A stretch of DNA of 5,172 bases from Alphaproteobacteria bacterium. GTDB taxonomy: Bacteria; Pseudomonadota; Alphaproteobacteria; ATCC43930; CGMCC-115725. The number at the start of each line of letters is the position of its first letter. The stretch's first letter is position 1. The notes beneath the pieces were generated by a model, which saw only the letters and a program-made list of their open reading frames with translations, had not been told where the DNA came from and did not search any database. The position numbers were made by a program, and so were the translations under genes. The stretch is taken from contig JASHTP010000225.1 of the NCBI GenBank assembly GCA_030040495.1, positions 1 to 5,172 of the forward strand. Reading direction: 5' to 3'. This document shows positions 1 to 5,164 of this stretch, piece by piece.

Positions 1-1471
1 CGGCGGGCGCCGGCAGCGCCGGCGCGCCTTGGCCGCCGACCTGTCCCGGCAGCAGGTTGGTGCCGTCCGCCGCCGCGGCGGCGCTGTTCTCGAGCACGCG
101 CATCAGCAGCGGGCGGACGACCAGCAAGATGAACAGCACCGCGACCACGGCGATGACCAGCATCTCGCCCATCTTGACGATGTCGGAGCGCTCGAAGCCG
201 AAGAAGGTGGCCGGCGCCGCCGGCAGCGCCTCGTCGGGACCGGTGAAGCGCATGTTGACCAGATCCACCGTGTCGCCGCGCTTGGCGTCGTAGCCGACCG
301 CCGAGCGCACCAGCGCGGCGAGCTGCTTCAGCTCCTCGGGCGAGCGCGGCTGATAGGAGCGGGTGCCGTTGGCGGCGACGGTGTAGGTGCCGTCGACGAG
401 GACGGCGACGGACAGGCGCCTGACGGTGCCGGTCTCGCGCACCTGGCTGCGGGTCGTCTCGCCGATCTCGTAGTTGGTCGTCTCCTCCGAGCGCGCGGTC
501 TTGCTGCGGCCGCCGCCGCCCGCGGTGGCGGTCTGGGCGTTGGGCAGGTTGGTCTGCACGGTGACCGGCTGATCGCCGGAGTCGCTGCTGTCGCTGGATT
601 CGGTCGTGGTCTGCGTCGAACGCGCGATCTGCTGATCCGGATCGAAACTCTTCGAGTCCGTGGTGACGCGGTCGAAATCCATGTCGGCATGGACGTCGAC
701 CCGCGCCTTGCCGGGCCCGACGGTGCGCTCAAGCAGCTCCTCGACGTTGCGCGCCATCCGGTTCTCGTAGTTGATGCGCTGCTCCTCGGCGTTGCTGGCG
801 ATGGCGGCGCTGTCGCTGTCGCCGTCGCCGCGGGCGAGCAGATTGCCTTCGCCGTCGACGATCGACACCCGCGTCGGCTTCAACCCGGGAACGGCCGAGG
901 CGACGAGGTACTGGATCGCCGCCACCTGCGACTTGGCCAGGCGCTCGGGGCCGCGAAGCTTGACGATGATCGAGGCGCTCGGTATCTGCCGCTCGCGCGA
1001 GAACAGCTCGCGTTGCGGCAGCACGAGATGGACGCGCGCCGACTGCACGAGATCGATCGAGGAGATGCTGCGCGCCAGCTCGCCTTCGAGCGCGCGCAGC
1101 GCGTTGATGTTCTGCACCAGGCTCGAGGTGCCGAGCGCGTCGGTCTTGTCGAAGATCTCGTAGCCGACCGTGCCGCCGTGCGGCAAGCCGGACTCCGCCA
1201 TCGCCATCCGCACCTTCGCCACCTGGTCGGCGGCCACCAGGATCTGGGCGCCGTCGCCCTTGAGCTGGTACTGCACGCCCATGGAGTCGAGCTTCTGCGT
1301 GATCTGGCCGCTGTCGCGGAGATCGAGATCGGCGTAGAGCACCGCCATGTTCGTCTGCGAGATGCGGGTCGTGAGGAAGACGAAGAAGGCGATCATCGCC
1401 AGGGCGACGCCGCCGATCATGGCGAGTCGGGTCGTGCCGAGGCCGCGGAGAGTCTGGAGCAGGCCGTTCAC
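1..1471 (-). CDS. fliF: Flagellar MS-ring protein FliF (3' end off the left edge)
   Basis: FliF forms the MS-ring in the inner membrane: the base on which the flagellar rotor (FliG) and export gate assemble. 490 codons are visible. Seen in order: transmembrane segment 1 at about residues 16-35; ring-building domains similar to the YscJ/FliF family from about 40 to 215, with the conserved stretches GLPHGGTVGYEIFD (95-108) and ARVHLVLPQRELFSRE (145-160); a third ring-building domain with a Ser/Thr/Asp/Gly-rich collar insertion (about 270-330), then NYEIGETT (333-340) and RLSVAVLVDG (352-361); transmembrane segment 2 at about 436-454, followed by RPLLMRVL. The full family length is usually about 530-570 residues, so only the cytoplasmic FliG-binding tail is missing. 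The start is GTG at 1471: GAGGA lies 9 bases upstream and an in-frame TAG is 18 codons upstream. Another in-frame GTG 8 codons upstream is possible but has poorer spacing. Identification is secure. Confidence 0.97.
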   Translation of the reverse strand, partial: MNGLLQTLRGLGTTRLAMIGGVALAMIAFFVFLTTRISQTNMAVLYADLDLRDSGQITQKLDSMGVQYQLKGDGAQILVAADQVAKVRMAMAESGLPHGGTVGYEIFDKTDALGTSSLVQNINALRALEGELARSISSIDLVQSARVHLVLPQRELFSRERQIPSASIIVKLRGPERLAKSQVAAIQYLVASAVPGLKPTRVSIVDGEGNLLARGDGDSDSAAIASNAEEQRINYENRMARNVEELLERTVGPGKARVDVHADMDFDRVTTDSKSFDPDQQIARSTQTTTESSDSSDSGDQPVTVQTNLPNAQTATAGGGGRSKTARSEETTNYEIGETTRSQVRETGTVRRLSVAVLVDGTYTVAANGTRSYQPRSPEELKQLAALVRSAVGYDAKRGDTVDLVNMRFTGPDEALPAAPATFFGFERSDIVKMGEMLVIAVVAVLFILLVVRPLLMRVLENSAAAAADGTNLLPGQVGGQGAPALPAPA

Positions 1472-1480
1472 TGTCGCTCG

Positions 1481-1485
1481 TCCTC
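1481..1485 (-). promoter_or_regulatory. Ribosome binding site of fliF
   Basis: GAGGA on the minus strand, 9 bases before the GTG at 1471. It decides the non-ATG start of fliF over the in-frame GTG eight codons further upstream. A short GC hairpin (1498-1514) lies just upstream in the same leader. Confidence 0.65.
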
Positions 1486-1497
1486 GAGTTTCCACCA

Positions 1498-1514
1498 GCG
1501 GGCTCGTCGCCCGC
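1498..1514 (-). other. Small hairpin in the fliF leader
   Basis: GCGGGC and GCCCGC form a perfect 6-bp stem around a 5-base loop, 13 bases upstream of the fliF ribosome binding site and inside the predicted leader. It could affect translation or mRNA stability, but a 6-bp GC stem is common by chance at this base composition. Confidence 0.25.
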
Positions 1515-1535
1515 AGGAGACCCTAGCGGCGATTG

Positions 1536-1570
1536 GGTGAATAACCGGTAAATGGCCGGCAGATTTTACC
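1536..1570 (-). promoter_or_regulatory. AT-rich island, candidate fliF promoter region
   Basis: This is the only AT-rich patch in the sciP-fliF gap and it lies 65-100 bases upstream of the fliF start. It contains the inverted repeat GGTAAA-N12-TTTACC (1547-1552 and 1565-1570), a TAAAAT hexamer on the minus strand (1568 to 1563) that resembles a -10 box, and TTATTCACC (1544 to 1536), which matches the loose DnaA-box consensus TTWTNCACA at 8 of 9 positions. I found no good -35 partner and no sigma-54 GG-N10-GC pair, so promoter class is unresolved. The regulatory role is inferred from position and composition. Confidence 0.3.
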
Positions 1571-1588
1571 CAGGCCGCGGCAGAAACT

Positions 1589-1630
1589 GCCGCCAAGCGA
1601 AGGCGCGCAAGCGCCTTCGCCCGAGGCGGC
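1589..1630. terminator. Strong stem-loop, possible sciP transcript end
   Basis: GCGAAGGCGC (1597-1606) and GCGCCTTCGC (1611-1620) form a perfect 10-bp stem closed by a 4-base loop: GCAA (a GNRA tetraloop) if transcribed rightward, TTGC if transcribed leftward. An outer stem GCCGCC/GGCGGC (1589-1594 and 1625-1630) extends it with a small internal loop. A second hairpin, GCGGCAG-AAA-CTGCCGC (1577-1593), overlaps and competes with the outer stem. It lies between sciP and the fliF promoter region, where a terminator is expected, but there is no T-run on either side, so intrinsic termination is not shown. It could instead be a 3' stabilising structure or a dispersed repeat. Confidence 0.4.
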
Positions 1631-1723
1631 GTCAGCCGTTGCGCGAACGACGGCGGGAGCCGCGCCGGGCGGGCCGGCGTCGGTGGGTCGGGCGGAGGAG
1701 GTAATCGGATCGGTGCGGCTCTC

Positions 1724-1743
1724 GCGGTTGCCGACGCAACCGC
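1724..1743. other. Hairpin downstream of sciP
   Basis: GCGGTTGC (1724-1731) and GCAACCGC (1736-1743) form a perfect 8-bp stem with a 4-base loop, about 40 bases past the sciP stop. No T-run follows. Probably part of the sciP 3' untranslated region. Confidence 0.35.
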
Positions 1744-1761
1744 CGTCGCCGCCGCGGACGG

Positions 1762-1776
1762 CCTCGCTGCGCGAGG
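1762..1776. terminator. Hairpin directly after sciP stop
   Basis: CCTCGC and GCGAGG make a perfect 6-bp stem with a 3-base loop, starting 4 bases after the sciP stop codon on the minus strand. No T-run follows, so it may protect the 3' end of the message and need not terminate transcription. Confidence 0.25.
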
Positions 1777-1780
1777 TCGC

Positions 1781-2083
1781 CTAGCGCTCTTTCTCGATGT
1801 CGCGGTAGTCCTGGAGGCGCGTGACGCGCAGTCCGGGCAGGCCGTGGCTGTCGACCAGCCGCTGCCAGGACAGGAATTCCTCGATCGACAGGGTGTAGCG
1901 ACGGCAGGCGTCCTCGAGCGTGATGATGCCGGCGCGCACCGCCGCGACCACCTCCGCCTTGCGACGGATCACCCAGCGCTTGGTGTCGGGCGGCGGCAGG
2001 CTGTCCAACGAGACGATGGGGCCGACGACGTCGAGCCAATCCATCGACGGGGAGCCGAGCAAGGAAGGTGCGTCTGTTTTCAC
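1781..2083 (-). CDS. sciP: CtrA inhibitor SciP (DUF1153 family)
   Basis: SciP is a small helix-turn-helix protein of Alphaproteobacteria. In Caulobacter it binds the master cell-cycle regulator CtrA at promoters and stops it recruiting RNA polymerase, shutting down CtrA-activated genes, many of them flagellar, in the swarmer phase. Seen here: the diagnostic block LPPPDTKRWVIRRKAEVVAA (residues 29-48), then AGIITLEDACRRYTLSIEEF (51-70), the trihelical DNA/CtrA-binding core, then LSWQ and HGLPGLRVTRLQDYR to residue 94. The tail ends in the charged DIEKER. Length is 100 residues from the GTG at 2083 or 87 from the ATG at 2044; the family is usually about 85-100. Neither start has a clear Shine-Dalgarno. 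The ATG leaves MDWLD before the conserved VVGP and fits the family N-terminus well; an in-frame TAA bounds the frame 18 codons above the GTG. Neighbouring fliF fits its flagellar role. Family assignment is secure. Confidence 0.95.
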   Translation of the reverse strand: MKTDAPSLLGSPSMDWLDVVGPIVSLDSLPPPDTKRWVIRRKAEVVAAVRAGIITLEDACRRYTLSIEEFLSWQRLVDSHGLPGLRVTRLQDYRDIEKER

Positions 2084-2114
2084 GGGTGTCGCAGCGTCCG
2101 TTCGTGTCGAAGCA

Positions 2115-2159
2115 ACTGTAGGGACGGCGACTTAACAAAGCCCTAAAAGCCATGGTTAA
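2115..2159 (-). promoter_or_regulatory. Candidate CtrA-dependent sciP promoter with two abutting CtrA-like boxes
   Basis: The CtrA consensus is TTAA-N7-TTAA. On the plus strand 2132-2146 reads TTAA-N7-CTAA (7 of 8 positions), and 2145-2159 reads AAAA-N7-TTAA (6 of 8), so the two sites abut. On the minus strand TACAGT (2120 to 2115) is a plausible -10 hexamer 11 bases beyond the first box, which would place the box over the -35 region as in known CtrA-activated promoters. Transcription would then begin near 2108, about 25 bases before the GTG start. In Caulobacter sciP is itself CtrA-activated, which supports this reading. The sites are seen; binding is inferred. Confidence 0.45.
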
Positions 2160-2274
2160 CGCCCCGCGCCTTTTAGGCAAAAGCCGAGCGATTCCGCTGC
2201 GCGCGACGCTGCGGCTCGGGGAGGCGGCGACGGCGGCGCGAAAAGCGTTGGGCCGCGAGCGCCGGTCGCGCGAC

Positions 2275-2289
2275 TTCACACCTCCTTAA
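2275..2289 (+). promoter_or_regulatory. CtrA-like box upstream of the glycosyltransferase
   Basis: TTCA-N7-TTAA matches the CtrA consensus at 7 of 8 positions and lies 74 bases before the glycosyltransferase start. TTCACA (2275-2280) also resembles a -35 box, with a weak AT-rich stretch ATACAAG (2300-2306) where a -10 could be, though spacing is long. The match could be chance; its value is its position opposite the sciP promoter boxes. Confidence 0.3.
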
Positions 2290-2324
2290 CCACGATCGCA
2301 TACAAGTCTAGCCAACTGCATCTT

Positions 2325-2342
2325 GCGATGTCGCGGCATCGC
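2325..2342 (+). other. Hairpin in the glycosyltransferase leader
   Basis: GCGATG and CATCGC form a 6-bp stem with loop TCGCGG, ending 20 bases before the ATG at 2363 and 7 bases before the ribosome binding site. It includes TGTCGCG (2329-2335), which I recall as a reported SciP-associated DNA motif in Caulobacter; that recollection is unchecked, and such GC-rich words recur elsewhere in the window. Confidence 0.2.
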
Positions 2343-2349
2343 GACGACT

Positions 2350-2353
2350 GGAG
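2350..2353 (+). promoter_or_regulatory. Ribosome binding site of the glycosyltransferase
   Basis: GGAG, 9 bases before the ATG at 2363. It selects this start for the 573-residue frame over the overlapping frame that begins at 2323, which encodes no recognisable protein. Confidence 0.6.
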
Positions 2354-2362
2354 TGAGCAGCG

Positions 2363-4084
2363 ATGTCGTCTCCTTCTGCGTCCGCGGCGCCTCGGTCCAA
2401 GGAACGCATCAGCGCCGCCGACGCCGCCGCGCGCTCCTCATCGGCCGCCGTCATCGCCTTTGCCGGCGTCGACTACGATCTCTCCGGCGGGGTGGCCGGA
2501 CGCCGATCCGCCTCGGCGGGGTTTCTCGCCGGCTATGTGCGTCACGCCGCCGCGGCGGGACTAACCTGCCTCGTCCGCGAGCCGGAAGATGCGCCGGCGT
2601 TCCGCGATTTCGTCCTGCGGCACGGCGGCGTCGGCCGGCCAGTCGACAGCATCGCGCTCAGCGAGCTGTCGCGGGTCGCCGAGATCGGCACCCTCTACGC
2701 CCCCGGTCCGGATCTCGGGCCCTTCGCCTGGCTGCGCCGCGGCTCCGGACAGCGCGGCTTCTCGCTGGTCGGGGTCACGCACACGCTCTCCGAGCTCCAC
2801 GCCATGGAAGCCGTCGGCCACCTGCTCACCGCGCCGGTTCAGCCGTGGGATGCGCTGGTCTGCACGACGAAGGCGGCGCAGCGCGCGGTGGCCCGGGCGC
2901 TCGAAGAATACGGCGACTATTTCCGAAGCTTGACCGGCAGCAAGATCGCCTGCCGCGCGGAACTGCCGATCATCCCGCTGGGGGTCGACAGCGACGCCTT
3001 CCTTGCCCGCGACGGCGAGCGCGGGGCGTTTCGCGCGCGCCACGGCATTCCGCAGGACGCCGTGGTGCTGCTCTATGTCGGTCGGCTCGACCACGCCGAG
3101 AAGGCGAACCCGGTGCCGCTCTACATCGCCGCTCAACATGCGGCCGAGCGCGTCGGCCGCCCGGTGCATCTGCTCGAGGTTGGCTGGTTCCGCTCGGACT
3201 TCTTCGCCCAGGCCTTCGCCCAGGCGGCAGCCGTGCTCGCGCCGTCGGTCACGCGGATCGTGCTGGACAGCCGCGAGGACGCCAATCGCCGCGCCTGGTT
3301 CGCCGCGGACATCTTCGTCTCTCTCGCCGACAGCGTGCAGGAGACCTTCGGCCTGACGCCGATCGAAGCGATGGCCGCCGGGCTTCCCGTGGTGGTGAGC
3401 GATTGGGACGGCTATCGCGAGACCGTGCGCGACGGCATCGACGGCTTCCGCGTGCCGACCTTGATGGCGCCGCCGGGCAGCGGCGACGGGCTCGCCTTCG
3501 ACTACGCGTCGGGCGCTTTCAATCATACCATGTTCTCCGCCGCCGCGAGCCAGAGCAGCGCGGTCGACGCCGGGGCCTGCGCCGAGGCCATCATCCGCCT
3601 GATCGCCGACCCGGAGCTGCGCGGCCGCATGGGCGCCGCCGGCCGGCGGCGCGCGCGCGACGAATTCGACTGGCGCGCCGTCATCGCCGCCTACCAGGCG
3701 CTGTGGTCGGAGCTCGGCGAGCGCCGACGCTCTTGCGCCGAGGCCGCCGCGCCCGTCGCCGGCCGTCCCGCCAGACCGCTGGCAATGGACCCGTTCGACC
3801 TGTTCCGCGACTGGCCCAGCGATCGGCTCGCGCCGGAGACGGTCGTGAGGCTGCCCCTGGGCGCCACCGCGTCGCTCGCCGGCGCGATGCGCGAGCTCGG
3901 CGCCGCGTCGCCGATGCCGCAGACGCTGCTCGACGCCGCGAACACGGAGCGGCTCCTCGAGGCGCTGCAGAGGGGTCCGGCCGCCGCCGGCGACCTCGTC
4001 GGCATGCTGGAGCCGGGCCGCCGCCCGGCGGGCTGGCGCACGCTGGCCTGGCTCGCCAAGACGGCGCTGCTCACATGGCGCTGA
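2363..4084 (+). CDS. GT4-family glycosyltransferase with C-terminal extension
   Basis: A GT-B-fold retaining glycosyltransferase of the GT4 (group 1) type, expected in the cytoplasm to transfer a sugar from a nucleotide donor to a glycan, lipid or protein acceptor. Seen: an Ala/Ser-rich leader (1-28); an N-terminal Rossmann-like domain opening with AFAGVDYDLSGGV (32-44), carrying the usual Gly-rich loop; VTHTLSE (138-144); PLGVD (205-209); a C-terminal donor domain starting VLLYVGRLDHAEKANP (235-250), with R241 and K247 at the donor-phosphate positions; and the family EX7E motif, E327 and E335 in QETFGLTPIEAMAAGLPVV. DGIDGF (357-362) and a helical region to about 450 complete the fold. GT4 enzymes are usually 350-420 residues; here residues about 455-573 are an extra Ala/Arg/Leu-rich region I do not recognise. 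The sulfotransferase start follows 10 bases later, so the two are probably co-transcribed. Donor and acceptor cannot be told from sequence. No signal peptide or membrane segment is evident. Confidence 0.9.
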   Translation: MSSPSASAAPRSKERISAADAAARSSSAAVIAFAGVDYDLSGGVAGRRSASAGFLAGYVRHAAAAGLTCLVREPEDAPAFRDFVLRHGGVGRPVDSIALSELSRVAEIGTLYAPGPDLGPFAWLRRGSGQRGFSLVGVTHTLSELHAMEAVGHLLTAPVQPWDALVCTTKAAQRAVARALEEYGDYFRSLTGSKIACRAELPIIPLGVDSDAFLARDGERGAFRARHGIPQDAVVLLYVGRLDHAEKANPVPLYIAAQHAAERVGRPVHLLEVGWFRSDFFAQAFAQAAAVLAPSVTRIVLDSREDANRRAWFAADIFVSLADSVQETFGLTPIEAMAAGLPVVVSDWDGYRETVRDGIDGFRVPTLMAPPGSGDGLAFDYASGAFNHTMFSAAASQSSAVDAGACAEAIIRLIADPELRGRMGAAGRRRARDEFDWRAVIAAYQALWSELGERRRSCAEAAAPVAGRPARPLAMDPFDLFRDWPSDRLAPETVVRLPLGATASLAGAMRELGAASPMPQTLLDAANTERLLEALQRGPAAAGDLVGMLEPGRRPAGWRTLAWLAKTALLTWR

Positions 4085-4086
4085 GG
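4083..4086 (+). promoter_or_regulatory. Ribosome binding site of the sulfotransferase
   Basis: GAGG overlapping the TGA stop of the glycosyltransferase (4082-4084) and 8 bases before the ATG at 4095. The overlap suggests translational coupling of the pair. Confidence 0.5.
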
Positions 4087-4094
4087 CAAGCGCG

Positions 4095-5117
4095 ATGAGC
4101 CTGCGACCGATGCCGGCGAGGGCCGTCTTCCTGCACAGCGGCTTCCGCTCCGGCAGCACCTGGTTCTGGCACCGGTTCCGCGAAGCCGGCGGCACGCAGG
4201 CCTATTACGAGCCGTTTCACGAGCGGCTCGCAAGCCTCAGCCCCGAAGCCCTGGCGCAGTTCGGGCCGCAGCGCTGGGCGTCGGGACATCCCGACCTTGC
4301 CGCTCCGTATTTCGCCGAGTATCGCGGCCTGCTGCGGCCCGAGGGCGGCGTCCGGCTCTATGAGACACGCTTTGCCGCCGAGGCTTATTATGAGACCGGG
4401 ACGGACGAAGCCCAGGCGCGCTATATCCGCAGCCTGGTCGATCACGCGCGGCAAGCGGACAAGGTGCCGGTCTTCGGCTTCTGTCGCTCGCTCGGCCGCG
4501 TGCCCTGGTTCCGCGCGCTCGGCGAGGGCATCAATATCGCGACCTGGCGCGACCCGTGGGACCAATGGGTCTCCTGCCGCGACCAGGCGGTGGTGCAGCA
4601 GAACTGGTATTTCCTCTTCCGCTACGTGCTGTTCGCCTGTTTCGGCGCGCGGCATCGGCGATTTGCGCCCTTCTTCGCCGGGCTCGACCTGCCGCCGGCG
4701 CCCGGAGGCGTCGCGCCAGTGCAACTGGCCGCGCAGCTCGCCTATTTCGATGCGGCGACCATCGAGACGCTGTTCCGGATCTTCCTGCGCGTCTACATGC
4801 TCGACACGCTGATCGCGCTGCAGCACGCCGACTACGTGGTCGATCTCGACGCGCTGAGCGAGGATGCCGAACGACGGCGCGGCATCGCTACCGAGCTGCG
4901 CGACCTCACCGGGCTCGCCGATCTCTCCTTCGAGGATTGTGCGCTGCCCCGGCATGGCGGGCGGCACGACGCCGGCTATGCCGCCTGCGTCGAGGAGGCG
5001 CTCTCCGTAATGAGCGGCGCCGGCGCGGCGATCGCCGGCGACCATGCCCGGGCCCTGCCGCTGCTGGCGCAGCGTCTGGCGAAGTGCCTGGAGCGGCTGC
5101 GGCTGGACGCCGCCTGA
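4095..5117 (+). CDS. PAPS-dependent sulfotransferase, carbohydrate type
   Basis: Predicted to transfer a sulfuryl group from PAPS to a hydroxyl on a glycan. Seen: a beta strand and P-loop AVFLHSGFRSGSTWFW (10-25), where RSGSTW (18-23) is the 5'-phosphosulfate-binding signature; YYEPFHE (37-43), which resembles the conserved (F/Y)EPL-type motif following the P-loop in GlcNAc/Gal sulfotransferases; and INIATWRDPWDQWVS (146-160), the 3'-phosphate-binding motif with R152 and S160 eight residues apart, as in the family. Two hydrophobic helices (about 171-184 and 224-242) are too broken by charged residues to be confident membrane spans; there is no signal peptide, so it is probably cytosolic. 340 residues is normal for bacterial sulfotransferases. 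Its place 10 bases behind a glycosyltransferase suggests it sulfates the glycan that enzyme helps make. Lipid, flagellin glycan or polysaccharide acceptors are all possible. ATG codon 6 is an alternative start without a better ribosome site. Confidence 0.87.
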   Translation: MSLRPMPARAVFLHSGFRSGSTWFWHRFREAGGTQAYYEPFHERLASLSPEALAQFGPQRWASGHPDLAAPYFAEYRGLLRPEGGVRLYETRFAAEAYYETGTDEAQARYIRSLVDHARQADKVPVFGFCRSLGRVPWFRALGEGINIATWRDPWDQWVSCRDQAVVQQNWYFLFRYVLFACFGARHRRFAPFFAGLDLPPAPGGVAPVQLAAQLAYFDAATIETLFRIFLRVYMLDTLIALQHADYVVDLDALSEDAERRRGIATELRDLTGLADLSFEDCALPRHGGRHDAGYAACVEEALSVMSGAGAAIAGDHARALPLLAQRLAKCLERLRLDAA

Positions 5118-5125
5118 GGCGCGCC

Positions 5126-5164
5126 GCGGCGGCCGGTTCCTCGCCGCGGACCGCCGCAACCGGC
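5126..5164. terminator. GC-rich inverted repeats after the sulfotransferase
   Basis: GCCGGTT (5132-5138) pairs perfectly with AACCGGC (5158-5164); GCGGCGG (5126-5132) pairs with CCGCCGC (5151-5157). The pairings interleave, so they are alternative hairpins or, in principle, a pseudoknot. The position 9 bases after the stop codon suits a transcript end, but no T-run is visible before the window stops, and GC-rich repeats like this are easily fortuitous. Confidence 0.3.

Larger units (their letters stand above)
1472..1780. other. sciP-fliF intergenic region, no convincing gene
   Basis: 309 bases between the stop of sciP and the start of fliF, both on the minus strand. No frame gives a recognisable protein. 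Contents from left to right: fliF ribosome binding site, leader hairpin, AT-rich island, and a chain of GC-rich inverted repeats at 1577-1593, 1589-1630, 1724-1743 and 1762-1776. The only coding hint is a 23-residue plus-strand frame (1713-1784) preceded by AGGAGGT at 1697-1703; its product is Pro/Arg-rich and I do not call it a gene. The gap size suggests fliF has its own promoter and is not simply co-transcribed with sciP. Confidence 0.6.
2084..2362. other. Divergent intergenic region between sciP and the glycosyltransferase
   Basis: 279 bases separating two divergently read genes, so it should hold two promoters. It contains all three TTAA tetramers that I found in the window (2132, 2156, 2286), each half of a CtrA-like box; a GATTC at 2190-2194, which fits the GANTC target of the CcrM methyltransferase; and a hairpin in the leader of the glycosyltransferase. 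The minus-strand frame running across it out of phase with sciP has no family features and is not called. Confidence 0.6.

Noticed and set aside
1..235. Repeated GGCGCCGGCAGCGCC-like words at 6-25 and 208-230
   Set aside because: They encode Ala/Pro/Leu-rich stretches of FliF (residues about 415-421 and 483-490) and are explained by codon bias in linker sequence.
29..1540. 503-residue plus-strand open frame
   Set aside because: It is antisense to fliF, which carries clear family motifs throughout. The translation is Arg/Ala/Gly/His/Asp-rich with no domain, typical of the complementary strand of a GC-rich gene.
1570..1600. Possible sigma-54 promoter before fliF
   Set aside because: TTGGCGGCAGTTTCTGC has 11 or 8 bases between candidate GG and GC pairs; the required spacing is 10.
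1632..2279. 215-residue minus-strand frame across sciP and its upstream region
   Set aside because: Overlaps sciP in another phase and yields Arg-rich sequence. The AGGAGG next to its GTG is only one base away, too close to act as its ribosome site.
2323..4098. 591-residue plus-strand open frame overlapping the glycosyltransferase
   Set aside because: It is out of phase with the glycosyltransferase frame that carries EX7E and the ribosome site. Its product is extremely Arg-rich and has no family features.
2561..4195. 544-residue minus-strand open frame
   Set aside because: Antisense shadow of the glycosyltransferase; low-complexity Ala/Arg/Gly composition and no recognisable motifs.
4071..5159. 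362-residue minus-strand open frame
   Set aside because: Antisense to the sulfotransferase, whose P-loop and 3'-phosphate motifs show which strand is coding.
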